64,000 nucleotides of DNA from Oscillibacter sp. (GTDB lineage Bacteria; Bacillota; Clostridia; Oscillospirales; Oscillospiraceae). Position 1 is the first letter of the stretch, and every line of letters begins with the position of its first letter. Positions 45,806-54,636 of this stretch are shown here, one piece after another. The translations under genes were made by a program, and so were the position numbers. The stretch covers positions 1-64,000 of the forward strand of contig JAFSRH010000062.1 in NCBI GenBank assembly GCA_017446225.1, written 5' to 3'. The notes below the pieces were generated by a model. It saw only the letters and a list, made by a program, of their open reading frames with translations. It was not told the origin of the DNA and did no database searches.

Positions 45806-46685
45806 GCATGACTTTGTCTACTTCTTCCGCGAGGGCCTGAAAAACATGAGCAGTCACCGCCTGATGAGCTTTACCGCCATCAGTATGACGGTGGGCTGTC
45901 TGCTGATTATGGGGACCTTTACGCTCGTGGCGGTCAACGCGGCTATGAACCTCTCCACGCTGTCGAACTCCAATGAAATCGTGGCCTATGTCAACGAGGA
46001 CTGGACCGAACAACAGGGCCGCGCGCTCGAAGAGAAACTGCTTGCCATTCCGAACATCACGGCGGCGCGGTACATCACCAGAGAGGAAGCGCTGAACGCC
46101 TACACCGAACGGAACCCCGAAGAGGAACTGTTTCAGGACCTTGACCCCGGCATTTTCCGGGACCGGTACGCCCTGACGATTGAAAATCTGGAACAGATTA
46201 CCATCACCGTGCGCCGGGTGGAACATACGGAGGGGATCGCGAAAGTCAGCTACTACGAGGAAATGGCCAGCGGGATTGTCACCGTACGCAATGTCGCGGC
46301 CATTGTCAGCGCGGCGTTGATTGGCGTCCTGTTTGTCGTGTCCGTGTTCATCATCTCGAATACCATCCGGCTGGCCACCTACGACCGCCGGGAGGAAATC
46401 GCCATTATGAAAATCGTGGGCGCGACCAACGCCTTTATCCGCTGGCCGTTCGTGTACGAGGGCTTTCTGATGGGCGTCATTGCCGCGGGCGTGGCGTTTC
46501 TCCTGCAATGGGGCCTCTACGCGGCCGTCACGGGCGCGATCGCCGACAATGACACGCAGAGACTGTTTGAAATCCTTCCCTTTGCGCGGATCTGGCTCCC
46601 GGTACTGGGCAGTTTCTTCGGCACGGGAATGCTTGTCGGAATCGGCGGAAGTCTGACCGCTATCCGGCGGTTTCTGGACGTCTAA
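45798..46685 (+). CDS. ftsX: cell division protein FtsX
   Basis: A 295-residue membrane partner of FtsE with four membrane segments and one extracellular loop (about residues 50-165) that binds a hydrolase or activator. REGLKNMSSHRLMSFTAI at the N-terminus and YDRREEIAIMKIVGATNAFIRWPF (two parts, about residues 193-216) are family blocks. Start by overlap with ftsE. A coiled-coil M23 gene follows 29 bases later, matching its expected client. Confidence 0.95.
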   Translation: MVKHDFVYFFREGLKNMSSHRLMSFTAISMTVGCLLIMGTFTLVAVNAAMNLSTLSNSNEIVAYVNEDWTEQQGRALEEKLLAIPNITAARYITREEALNAYTERNPEEELFQDLDPGIFRDRYALTIENLEQITITVRRVEHTEGIAKVSYYEEMASGIVTVRNVAAIVSAALIGVLFVVSVFIISNTIRLATYDRREEIAIMKIVGATNAFIRWPFVYEGFLMGVIAAGVAFLLQWGLYAAVTGAIADNDTQRLFEILPFARIWLPVLGSFFGTGMLVGIGGSLTAIRRFLDV

Positions 46686-46714
46686 TCTATTTTGGAAAAG
46701 GATGGAATCTGAGC

Positions 46715-47986
46715 ATGAAAAAAGCCAAACGCGTAACCGTCACGTTTTTTTCGGCTTTGCTGACGCTTCTGACGCTTACGGCGGCGCTCCCGCCGTCCTT
46801 CGCCGTCACACAGGACGAAATTGATACGCTCATTACACAGGCCAACGGCCTTCAGGAAGAGCGTGACGCGCTCGAACAAGAAATCGGTACGTATTCCTCA
46901 AACATTGCCGCCGCGCTGGAACGGAAGGCCCTCTTGGACGCGGAAATATCTCAAATCGAGGCGGACGTCTCCGCGCTGGAAACGAGTATCACGGACTACG
47001 AACAGCGCATTGACGTGACGGAAGGCGAACTTGCGGACGCGAAAGCCCGGGAAGCGCAACAATATGACCTGTTCTGTCAGCGTGTCCGGGCCATGGAAGA
47101 GCAGGGCCGCATGAACTGCTGGATGATTCTTTTACGCGCGACCAGTTTCGTGGACTTCCTCACGCGGCTGGATTTCGTCAGCGAAATCATGGAGTCGGAC
47201 CGGCGCGTGATGAACGACCTGAAAGCGTTGCAGGAGGAAATTTCCGAAAAACAGGCCCAGCTTACGGACGAAAAACGCGAACTTGAGGCCGCGAATCAAG
47301 CCCTTCTGGACAAAAAGACCGAACTCGATACCCAGCGGACGGCGGCCAACCAGTTGATTATCGACTTGGAGGCCAGCCGGACGGAGGCGGAAGCCAGCCG
47401 GGACATCCTCACGGAAGAGGCGGAACAGATTCAGGGCGAAATTGTGCGTCTGTCAGAAGAGCTGGCGCGTCAGGAGGAGGAAGCGCGGATTCGGGCCGAA
47501 GCGGAGGCAGTCGAAGCCTATCGGGCCTTACGGGAACGGATGAGCGCGGAACTGGACGATTTTACCGTTTCGGAAGGCTTGGGCGGCTACATCTGGCCCG
47601 TGAACAGCCGCCGGATTACGTCCACGTTCGGCGGACGGGCGTCCCCGGGCGGCATTGGCTCCACGAACCATAAGGGCGTGGACATCGGCGGCGTGGGCTA
47701 CGGAACCGCGGTACACGCCGCGAAAGGCGGGACCGTCATCATCTCGCAGTATTCCAGCTCGTACGGAAACTTTGTGGTCGTCTCGCACGGGAGCGGCAAT
47801 ACCACGCTGTACGCGCACATGAGCGCGCGTCTGGTAGAGGCCGGACAGGTCGTGTCACAGGGCGACATTCTCGGCCTGACCGGTTCCACGGGACATTCCA
47901 CCGGGCCGCACCTTCACTTTGAAATTACCGAAAACGGAACGCGAATCAACCCGCTGATTTACCTTAGCGGTTACAGTCTGTCGTAA
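46715..47986 (+). CDS. coiled-coil M23 peptidase, EnvC/PcsB-like FtsEX client
   Basis: A 423-residue exported protein. Signal peptide about residues 1-30, a long coiled coil about 32-275 with a break near FCQRVRAMEEQGRMNCW, and a C-terminal M23 (LytM) domain. The zinc ligands look intact: NHKGVDIG (His, Asp) and GPHLHFEI (HxH). The coiled coil should dock on FtsX, so that ATP use by FtsE opens the peptidase on cell wall peptide cross-links. Unlike E. coli EnvC, whose M23 site is degenerate, this one should itself cut. Start ATG after GGAAAAGGATGGAATCTGAGC. Confidence 0.92.
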   Translation: MKKAKRVTVTFFSALLTLLTLTAALPPSFAVTQDEIDTLITQANGLQEERDALEQEIGTYSSNIAAALERKALLDAEISQIEADVSALETSITDYEQRIDVTEGELADAKAREAQQYDLFCQRVRAMEEQGRMNCWMILLRATSFVDFLTRLDFVSEIMESDRRVMNDLKALQEEISEKQAQLTDEKRELEAANQALLDKKTELDTQRTAANQLIIDLEASRTEAEASRDILTEEAEQIQGEIVRLSEELARQEEEARIRAEAEAVEAYRALRERMSAELDDFTVSEGLGGYIWPVNSRRITSTFGGRASPGGIGSTNHKGVDIGGVGYGTAVHAAKGGTVIISQYSSSYGNFVVVSHGSGNTTLYAHMSARLVEAGQVVSQGDILGLTGSTGHSTGPHLHFEITENGTRINPLIYLSGYSLS

Positions 47987-47993
47987 CGGCAAC

Positions 47994-48030
47994 GGCGCAC
48001 AGTCCGGAGCGAAGGCCCGAATTGTGCGCC
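47994..48030 (+). terminator. hairpin after the M23 gene
   Basis: GGCGCACA (47994-48001) pairs with TGTGCGCC (48023-48030), followed by GGTTTC. The lack of a T run makes this either a weak terminator or a leader structure before the next gene. Confidence 0.4.
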
Positions 48031-48054
48031 GGTTTCAGGAAGGAGACATTGAAA

Positions 48055-49659
48055 ATGTCGGAACGCGTTCTAAACTTTCTCGCGGACGCGGAAGCGTACG
48101 GAGAACGCGCGCGCGCACGGGTCCGGACCGTTGTCAGGGACTACCGGGAGACGTTTCTTGTCACGGTCTGCGCCGGTCTGGCCGCGTACGGGTTCGCTAT
48201 GCTCAACGTGCTGAACAATCAGGACAACATCTCCAACACCCCCGGCGGATACGGGGCCGGCATTTCCTCCGGACGCTGGTTTCTGGAATGGCTGGCCGAA
48301 ACTCTGCGGACGCTCTGGGGCACGAATACGCTCCCGCTTTTTAACGGACTGCTGTCCATTGTACTGGTCGCGCTGGCGGCGTGCCTGACGGCGTCCGTAC
48401 TCGAACTCCGCGCCCGTCCGTTCCGGGCGCTGACCGGCGCGTTGTTCGTGACGTTCCCGAGCCTCGCCATGACCATGCTGTTCATGTTCACCGTGGGCTA
48501 TTACTCGTTCGCGCTTCTGCTGGCGGTTGTGGGCGTCTACTGGGCCAAAAACGTGCGCGGACTGTACGGAATTCTGCCCGCCTCCGTCTGTATGACGCTG
48601 TCACTGGGCATTTATCAGGCGTACTTGCCCGTGGCGGCGGCGCTGTTCCTGCTCATCCTCCTGCGTTACGGCTGCGCGGAGCGTCCGCCGTCCGCGCTGA
48701 GACTGTGTCTGGAAGGCGTACGGTTTCTGTCGGTTCTCGTTCTGGGCGCGCTCTTCTACATGGTCGTACTGCGTCTTTCCCTCTCCCACAGCGGACAGGT
48801 ACTCAACGAATACCAGCAGATTGACCAGATGGGCAGTATCTCCGTCAGCGAACTTCCCGACATGATCGCCGCGACTTATCAAAACTTTTTCAACCTGCCG
48901 TTTCACGCGAAGTACGCCGTCAACGACACGCCCGTGATACGGTTCGGCTTTCTCTGTTCGCTTCTGCTCTCCGCGGTTCTGTTCCTGTGGCTGGAAGTCC
49001 GCGGACGCGCGGAAAGAGGCGTCAAACTGTTAAACGCGCTCTATTTCACGCTCTTTCCGGCGGGCGCGTTCAGTATTGTGATCATGTGCTACCACAGCAG
49101 TATTTTCGGGCGCATGGTCTACGGAGCCGTGACGGCGTTCTTTCTGCCGTTCGTCCTGCTGGAATGCGTCCGGGAACGCGGCGGCGTGGCGGTACGCGTA
49201 CTGCGCAAGGGCGCGGCGGCGGCGTTGTCCGTCCTGCTCCTGCTCACGTCCGCCAATTACGTCTGGCAGTCGAACGAAAACTACATGGTCCTCTACTACA
49301 CCAACCGGCAGACAGAAAATTATTTCGCCTCCATGGCAACCCGTATCCGTACTCTTCCGGGCTACCGGCAAGACCTGTACCTTGCCTTTGTCGGGGAGAA
49401 TATCACGGACCGGACGTTTACCAACAGCGTCTACCGCGGGAGCGCGCACCGTTACGGCGGCTATACGGAAGCATCCAACTACAGAAAAGCCGGACTCAGT
49501 TACATGACGCATTATCTCGGCTTCCATCAGCCCACGGCCTCCGCGGAAGACGTCCTGACGCTCGCGGACATGGAAACGGTCCGTGCCATGCCCTGTTATC
49601 CGGACGACGGCTCCATCCGGATTATAGACGGGTACATTGTCGTAAAACTGGAAGATTAG
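48055..49659 (+). CDS. multi-pass membrane glucosyltransferase-domain protein (GtrII-like)
   Basis: A 534-residue membrane protein with about nine to eleven membrane segments and a C-terminal extracellular part of about 120 residues. The segments with NVLNNQDN and SSGRWFLEW near residues 53-80 and GYYSFALLLAVVGVYWAKN fit the glucosyltransferase GtrII family (Glucos_trans_II), which decorates surface glycans using lipid-linked sugar. Donor and target are unknown. The ATG at 48055 follows AAGGAGACATTGAAA. Its stop overlaps the stop of the converging cysteine desulfurase gene. Confidence 0.75.
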   Translation: MSERVLNFLADAEAYGERARARVRTVVRDYRETFLVTVCAGLAAYGFAMLNVLNNQDNISNTPGGYGAGISSGRWFLEWLAETLRTLWGTNTLPLFNGLLSIVLVALAACLTASVLELRARPFRALTGALFVTFPSLAMTMLFMFTVGYYSFALLLAVVGVYWAKNVRGLYGILPASVCMTLSLGIYQAYLPVAAALFLLILLRYGCAERPPSALRLCLEGVRFLSVLVLGALFYMVVLRLSLSHSGQVLNEYQQIDQMGSISVSELPDMIAATYQNFFNLPFHAKYAVNDTPVIRFGFLCSLLLSAVLFLWLEVRGRAERGVKLLNALYFTLFPAGAFSIVIMCYHSSIFGRMVYGAVTAFFLPFVLLECVRERGGVAVRVLRKGAAAALSVLLLLTSANYVWQSNENYMVLYYTNRQTENYFASMATRIRTLPGYRQDLYLAFVGENITDRTFTNSVYRGSAHRYGGYTEASNYRKAGLSYMTHYLGFHQPTASAEDVLTLADMETVRAMPCYPDDGSIRIIDGYIVVKLED

Positions 49660-50795
49660 AGCATGGGAAGGCGTTCGTCATGGTGGCGGCGGAGCGCGGC
49701 GGCACAGGCGTCAATGTCCGCGCGGGACGTCTCCGGGCCGAAACTCAGCCGGATGACGCTTTGCCGTACGCGCGGCGGAAGGCCCAGCGCCTTTACAACG
49801 TGGCTTGGCTTCCCCTGATGACAGGCCGACCCGGCGGAAATACAAATCCCTTGCGCGGACAGGTCCGTGACAACGTTCTGACTCGGCCAGCCCGTCAGGG
49901 CCACGGAGAGGATATGCGGCGCGCACTCCGTCCGCGGGCTGATAACCCGTAAATCCGGAACTTCCGACAGTTTCGCCAGCGCGTAGGCGCGGAGTTCCGA
50001 CAGGCGCGCGAACGTCCCGGACAGATTGCCGCTCCGGAGTTCCGCGGCCTTCGCGAATCCGGCGATTTGCGCGGTGGCCTCCGTACCGGAACGGAGACCG
50101 CGTTCCTGTCCGCCCCCCGGCAACAGCGGCCGCGGGTCCCTGACGCGTTCGCCGATGTACAGCGCGCCAATTCCCTTGGGGCCGCCGATTTTGTGCGCGG
50201 AGACCGTGACAAAATCCGCGCCGGAAGTCCGCGCGGAGAACGGAACTTTTAAAAAACCCTGTACGGCGTCCGTATGAAACAATGTGTCGGGGAAACGCTC
50301 CCGCAGACGCCGCGCGATGTCCTCCACGGGATAGCGGTTGCCCAACTCGTTATTCACCAGCATGACGGACACCAGCGCGGTATCCGGCCGCACGGCCGAC
50401 AGTACGGTATCGGCGTCAACGGACCCGTCCGCGCGGGGCGGGACGTACGTCACAGCGTATTGTTCGCGCTCCATCCATTTGAGCGTCTCCAGTACGGCGT
50501 TGTGCTCCACGGACGTGGCGACAATGTGACGCCCGGTCCGGCGGTTCCGCCAGCAGGCCGCGCGAATGGCCCACACGTCCCCCTCCGTGCCGCAGGACGT
50601 GAACGACAACCGCTCCGGCGCGCAGTCCAGCGCCGCCGCGACCGTCTCACGCCACTGCTCGACTTGCCGGCGCATAGCCTGTCCGGCCTGATACTGCGCG
50701 CTGGGGTTGGCGTACTGCTCGCGTAAGACGCGGCACATGGTGTCCGCGACTGGTTCCGGCACAGGGCTTGTCGCGGCGTAGTCCAGATAAATCAT
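49656..50795 (-). CDS. cysteine desulfurase (NifS/IscS family)
   Basis: A 379-residue PLP enzyme that removes sulfur from cysteine for Fe-S clusters or tRNA thiolation. DYAATSPVPEPV opens the protein; VEHNAVLE (about residue 96), the PLP lysine in SAHKIGGPKG (about 200) and the catalytic cysteine in SAGSACHQGKPSHV (about 321) are all present. No iscU is adjacent. The neighbouring divergent gene is mtaB, an Fe-S enzyme needing sulfur, which fits. Start ATG at 50795. Confidence 0.93.
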   Translation of the reverse strand: MIYLDYAATSPVPEPVADTMCRVLREQYANPSAQYQAGQAMRRQVEQWRETVAAALDCAPERLSFTSCGTEGDVWAIRAACWRNRRTGRHIVATSVEHNAVLETLKWMEREQYAVTYVPPRADGSVDADTVLSAVRPDTALVSVMLVNNELGNRYPVEDIARRLRERFPDTLFHTDAVQGFLKVPFSARTSGADFVTVSAHKIGGPKGIGALYIGERVRDPRPLLPGGGQERGLRSGTEATAQIAGFAKAAELRSGNLSGTFARLSELRAYALAKLSEVPDLRVISPRTECAPHILSVALTGWPSQNVVTDLSAQGICISAGSACHQGKPSHVVKALGLPPRVRQSVIRLSFGPETSRADIDACAAALRRHHDERLPML

Positions 50796-50843
50796 AAGCG
50801 GTCAAGCCTCCTTACTTTACATAAAGAATACCACGTGAACCCC

Positions 50844-50872
50844 ATTATAACCGCCTTGGGCGCGAAACGCAA
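50844..50872 (-). promoter_or_regulatory. promoter for the cysteine desulfurase gene
   Basis: Minus-strand TTGCGT (50872-50867), 17 bases, perfect TATAAT (50849-50844). Its -35 box abuts the mtaB ribosome binding site, so the divergent genes share very compact control DNA. Confidence 0.6.
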
Positions 50873-50883
50873 GGAGAACCGGC

Positions 50884-52176
50884 ATGAGAGCGGCAATTTA
50901 TACGCTTGGCTGTAAAGTCAACCAGTACGAGACACAGGCCATAGAAAAACTGTTGCGGGAGCGCGGACACACCGTGACGGAGTTCGCCGCGGAGGCGGAC
51001 GTCTACATTGTCAATACCTGTTCGGTGACGGCAGTCAGCGGACAGAAGTCCCGGCAGATCATCCGGCGCGTACGGCGGGAACATCCGGGCGCGGTGGTGG
51101 CGGTGTGCGGCTGTTACGCGCAGACTGTCCCGGCGGACGTGCGCGCGCTGGGCGTGGACCTGATAGCGGGCACCGGGGACCGTACGGGATTTGTGACGCT
51201 GTTGGAACAGGCCGCCGAACGCCGTACGGAAGCGGCCCGGGAGACCTTGGACGACCCCCGGACGCGCCGTACTTTTGAACTGCTCCCCGCCGGGGGATTG
51301 TCGGGGCGCACAAGGGCCATGTTGAAAGTGGAGGACGGCTGTGACAATTTCTGCTCGTACTGTATCATTCCCCACGCGCGCGGGCCGGTACGCTCGGAAG
51401 CGTTGCCGGACGCGCTCCGGCAGGCCCGGGAACTCGCCGCGGACGGCGTACGGGAAATCGTGCTGACAGGCATTGAGATTTCCTCATGGGGCCGGGACTT
51501 CCGCAACGGACAGACTTTAACGGACCTGACCGAAGCCGTCTGCAACGCGGTTCCGAATGTGCGCGTACGGCTGGGCAGTCTGGAACCGCGGACCGTGACC
51601 GCGGACTTCTGCCGCCGTCTGCGCGTGTTTCCGAATCTCTGCCCGCAATTTCATCTGTCGCTTCAAAGCGGCTGCGATGAAACGTTAAAGCGAATGCGGC
51701 GGCGGTACGATACCGCGCGCTATCTGGAATCGGTGCGCCTGTTGCGCGAAGCCTTTGACCGTCCCGCGATTACCACGGACTTAATCACGGGCTTTCCCGA
51801 AGAGACCGAGGAAGAATTTACCCGGACACTGGCGTTTATCCGTCAGTGCGGCTTTGCCAGAATGCACATTTTCCCGTACTCATCGCGTCCCGGGACGCCC
51901 GCGGCGGACCGGCCCCAAATTCCGAAGGCGGTAAAGGAAGCCCGGGCGGCGCGCGCGAAAGCGGTCGCGGAGCGTATGCGGGCGGAATATCTGGCGGACT
52001 GCGTGGGCGAAACATACGAAGTTCTCTTTGAACAGGCGCGGGAAGGCGTGTTTCACGGACACGCGCCCAATTACGCGGACGTGTACGCGCCCGGAACCGG
52101 ACTCCATAACGAATGCCGTGCGGTACGGATTTTGTCCAGCGATGGGGAAGCCCTGTACGGGGAAATCGTGCCGTAA
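50884..52176 (+). CDS. mtaB: tRNA t6A37 methylthiotransferase MtaB
   Basis: A 430-residue radical SAM enzyme that turns t6A37 into ms2t6A37 in tRNAs reading ANN codons. The N-terminal MTTase domain has cysteines in LGCKVNQYETQ, VNTCSVTA and CGCYAQ for the second cluster; the radical SAM motif is CDNFCSYCIIP (about residue 152); a TRAM domain closes the protein. ATG after AAGGAGAACCGGC. Family assignment over MiaB rests on GCKVNQYE. Confidence 0.95.
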   Translation: MRAAIYTLGCKVNQYETQAIEKLLRERGHTVTEFAAEADVYIVNTCSVTAVSGQKSRQIIRRVRREHPGAVVAVCGCYAQTVPADVRALGVDLIAGTGDRTGFVTLLEQAAERRTEAARETLDDPRTRRTFELLPAGGLSGRTRAMLKVEDGCDNFCSYCIIPHARGPVRSEALPDALRQARELAADGVREIVLTGIEISSWGRDFRNGQTLTDLTEAVCNAVPNVRVRLGSLEPRTVTADFCRRLRVFPNLCPQFHLSLQSGCDETLKRMRRRYDTARYLESVRLLREAFDRPAITTDLITGFPEETEEEFTRTLAFIRQCGFARMHIFPYSSRPGTPAADRPQIPKAVKEARAARAKAVAERMRAEYLADCVGETYEVLFEQAREGVFHGHAPNYADVYAPGTGLHNECRAVRILSSDGEALYGEIVP

Positions 52177-52179
52177 CGG

Positions 52180-52222
52180 AACAACAAACGGGACTGACAT
52201 AAGTCAATCCCGTTCGTTGTTT
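52180..52222. terminator. long hairpin between mtaB and the alcohol dehydrogenase gene
   Basis: A 19-base stem (AACAACAAACGGG... with GTCAATCCCGTTC...) around a four-base ATAA loop, with two G-U type mismatches. Its arms are A-rich outside on the left and T-rich on the right, so it can end transcripts from both sides. The next 130 bases to the dehydrogenase stop are AT-richer and hold no other recognised feature. Confidence 0.65.
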
Positions 52223-52356
52223 GGAAGATTGGATGAAAAGAAGTTCTTGTCTCTTGCAAGGGATAAGGTACCAAAAGAATGTTAAAGAACAAGGCGCCAA
52301 ATATTACAAAAGTCTTAATTTTTCTCCGTCCCAAAGGAGCGCGCAATCTGCGGCGG

Positions 52357-53538
52357 TTACTTCACGCACAGGCGGAGAATGGCGGCCATGTCGTCCGGGC
52401 CGATTTTGACGAGGCCCCCGAACGGAAAAGCGTTCGGTTTCCGGCTCCGGTGGGCCAGAATGGCGGGAATGTCCTCTTCCCGTCCGCCGACTTCCGCGAG
52501 CGTGGAGGGCATACCCAATTCGTGGAAGAAGGTCCGCAGACGCCGGATCCCCTCTTTGGCGGTCCGTTCGGGACAGGCGTAGTCCATTTCCACGCCGAAT
52601 ACGTTGACCGCGAACCGGGCGAACCGGGATACGTTCCGCGGCATGACGTATTCCATCCACGCGGGAATGACCACCGCCAGACCGGCCCCGTGGGCGCAGT
52701 CGTAGAACGCGGACAACTCGTGCTCTATCTGGTGGCTTGCCCAGTCCTGATCGCGTCCCACGCCCACGGAATTGTTATGGGCAAGGGTCGAGGTCCACAT
52801 CAGGTCCGAACGCGCGGCAATGTCGTTTGGATTCGCCAGCGCGCGGGGGGCGGCGTCCACTACGGTTTTTAACAACGCCTCACAGAGACGGTCCGTCAGG
52901 GCCACGTCCGGCGTATTGCTGAAATAACGCTCACAAATGTGGCTGAACATATCCACCGCGCCGCACGCGGTCTGGAAGGCGGGCAGCGTACAGGTATAGC
53001 GCGGGTTGAGGACCGCGAAACGGGGCCGGATCAGGTCCGATTTCGGGCTGCCCCATTTCATATTTCCGTTCTCCTGCGTGATGACGCAACTGTTACTGCC
53101 TTCGCTTCCGGCGGCGGCAATCGTCAGGACCGCCCCGATCGGCATACAGCGTTCGAGTTTGGCCTTGCCGGTGAAGATGTCCCAGAAGTCGCCCTCATAG
53201 GGTACGCCGAAAGCAATGGCTTTCGCGGTGTCGATCGCGCTCCCGCCGCCGATGGCAAGGAGGAAGTCGACTCCGGCTCTCTGGCAGAGGTCGATTCCCT
53301 GATAAACCAGCCCGCTGCGGGGGTTGGGCTGTACGCCGGCGAGTTCGGCCCATGTGATGTCCGCGTCCCGTAGCGCGTTCGTCACGGCGTCATAGGCCCC
53401 GTTCTTTTTGACGGAGCCGCCGCCGTACACCAGAAGGGCATGATGTCCGCCGAAGCGCCGGATCAGTTCGCCGGTTTGCGTCTCCGCGCCCTCTCCGAAG
53501 GCGAACAGCGTGGGGGAATAGAAAGTGAACGCGTTCAT
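52357..53538 (-). CDS. iron-containing alcohol dehydrogenase
   Basis: A 393-residue NAD(P)-linked group III alcohol dehydrogenase. The nucleotide site has GGGSAIDTAKAIA (about residue 97) and the iron ligands are seen in the block with HQIEHELSAFYDCAHGAGLA (about residues 260-280, ligands at the two histidines HE.. and HGAGLA). Relatives reduce butyraldehyde or other aldehydes in fermentation (YqhD/BdhA subfamily). The exact aldehyde is not known. ATG follows AAAGGAGCAGAGACTAT. Confidence 0.93.
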   Translation of the reverse strand: MNAFTFYSPTLFAFGEGAETQTGELIRRFGGHHALLVYGGGSVKKNGAYDAVTNALRDADITWAELAGVQPNPRSGLVYQGIDLCQRAGVDFLLAIGGGSAIDTAKAIAFGVPYEGDFWDIFTGKAKLERCMPIGAVLTIAAAGSEGSNSCVITQENGNMKWGSPKSDLIRPRFAVLNPRYTCTLPAFQTACGAVDMFSHICERYFSNTPDVALTDRLCEALLKTVVDAAPRALANPNDIAARSDLMWTSTLAHNNSVGVGRDQDWASHQIEHELSAFYDCAHGAGLAVVIPAWMEYVMPRNVSRFARFAVNVFGVEMDYACPERTAKEGIRRLRTFFHELGMPSTLAEVGGREEDIPAILAHRSRKPNAFPFGGLVKIGPDDMAAILRLCVK

Positions 53539-53664
53539 ATAGTCTCTGCTCCTTTGTGACCGCGGAACGGTACGCCGTTCCGGAAATTACCGTGCTGACA
53601 GGTCCTTACGGGACCGGGAAACTGTGCCGATATAAGAATGGGACGGAATTTTCCGGCGCGGGCG

Positions 53665-54636
53665 TCAATACCCGCGGGCGCGGTCCACAACGCCGGACGG
53701 CGTCTCTCCGTTGGCGTACCGCAGGAGATTTTTACAGAACAGCCGGACGTTTTCATCCCGCGTATAGCCGAGGGCCATGTTGCCGGAGATATGGGGCGTA
53801 AGAATCAGGTTTTGCGTGTCCCAGAGGGGATGGTCCGCGGGGAGAGGTTCGGGTACCACAACGTCCAGCGCGGCCCCGGCAATGGCTCCTTGATTGAGGG
53901 CGTCCATGAGGGCGTCCTGTTCAATGGCGTTCCCGCGCCCCACGTTGACAACGTAGGCGTCCGAAGGAAGAAGCGCGATCCGTTGACGGTTCAGGATGTG
54001 TACCGTCTCCGGGGTTCCGGGCAGGGCCATAATCAAAAAACTGGTCTTTGGCAGGACGGTATCGAGTTGGGAGACGGGCAGGACCTCGTCAAACACGTCC
54101 ACTTTCCGTCCGCTGTGGCTCAGGCCGAGAATACGCCGGGCCTCCATGCTCCGCAGACGGGCCGCGATGGTCCGCCCCAGATTTCCGGTACCTAAAATCG
54201 TAAAATCCCCGTCTTTGATGGACCGGATGGGCGGGGAAAGCGGCCATTCGTGCCGGCGCAGAGGTTCGCGGAAATACGGCATCCGGCGCAGAAGTTCGAG
54301 CGTCACCATAATGACGTGTTCGGCAATGGTCGCGCCGTAGACGTTGGAAGAACTCAGGATACAGTCGGGGTTGGCGAACAGGGACGGGTCGGCGCAGTAA
54401 GCGTCCGCCCCGGCGGAGGCGCAGACGTACCAGCGGAGCGCGGCGGACGTCTCGCGGAGAATGTCGGGCCGGTTGGCGTAGAGCACCTCACAGGTTTTCA
54501 GGCGCTCTTTGGCGGCCTCTTTTTCGTCCGGGGTGAAGAAGTACGGCGTAAACCCGGCTCTTTCGGCGGTCTGCCGGATTTTGTCCCGGTGCTCTTCGGA
54601 AAGAAAATCCTGTACGACACAAAGAATACGGCTCAT
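53665..54636 (-). CDS. D-2-hydroxyacid dehydrogenase family protein
   Basis: A 323-residue NAD-dependent dehydrogenase. The nucleotide motif is LGTGNLGRTIAARL (about residue 149), the catalytic arginine lies in VNVGRGNAI (about 232), the glutamate region is VVPEPLPADHPLW, and the histidine is in LTPHISG (about 287). Substrate could be glyoxylate, hydroxypyruvate or a branched 2-keto acid. ATG at 54636 follows AGGAGGTAGCATT, inside the end of the FAD gene, with a four-base overlap. Confidence 0.92.
   Translation of the reverse strand: MSRILCVVQDFLSEEHRDKIRQTAERAGFTPYFFTPDEKEAAKERLKTCEVLYANRPDILRETSAALRWYVCASAGADAYCADPSLFANPDCILSSSNVYGATIAEHVIMVTLELLRRMPYFREPLRRHEWPLSPPIRSIKDGDFTILGTGNLGRTIAARLRSMEARRILGLSHSGRKVDVFDEVLPVSQLDTVLPKTSFLIMALPGTPETVHILNRQRIALLPSDAYVVNVGRGNAIEQDALMDALNQGAIAGAALDVVVPEPLPADHPLWDTQNLILTPHISGNMALGYTRDENVRLFCKNLLRYANGETPSGVVDRARGY

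Noticed and set aside
52279..52872. A 197-codon plus-strand frame overlapping the alcohol dehydrogenase gene
   Set aside because: It has no ribosome site and is the antisense shadow of a clear dehydrogenase gene.
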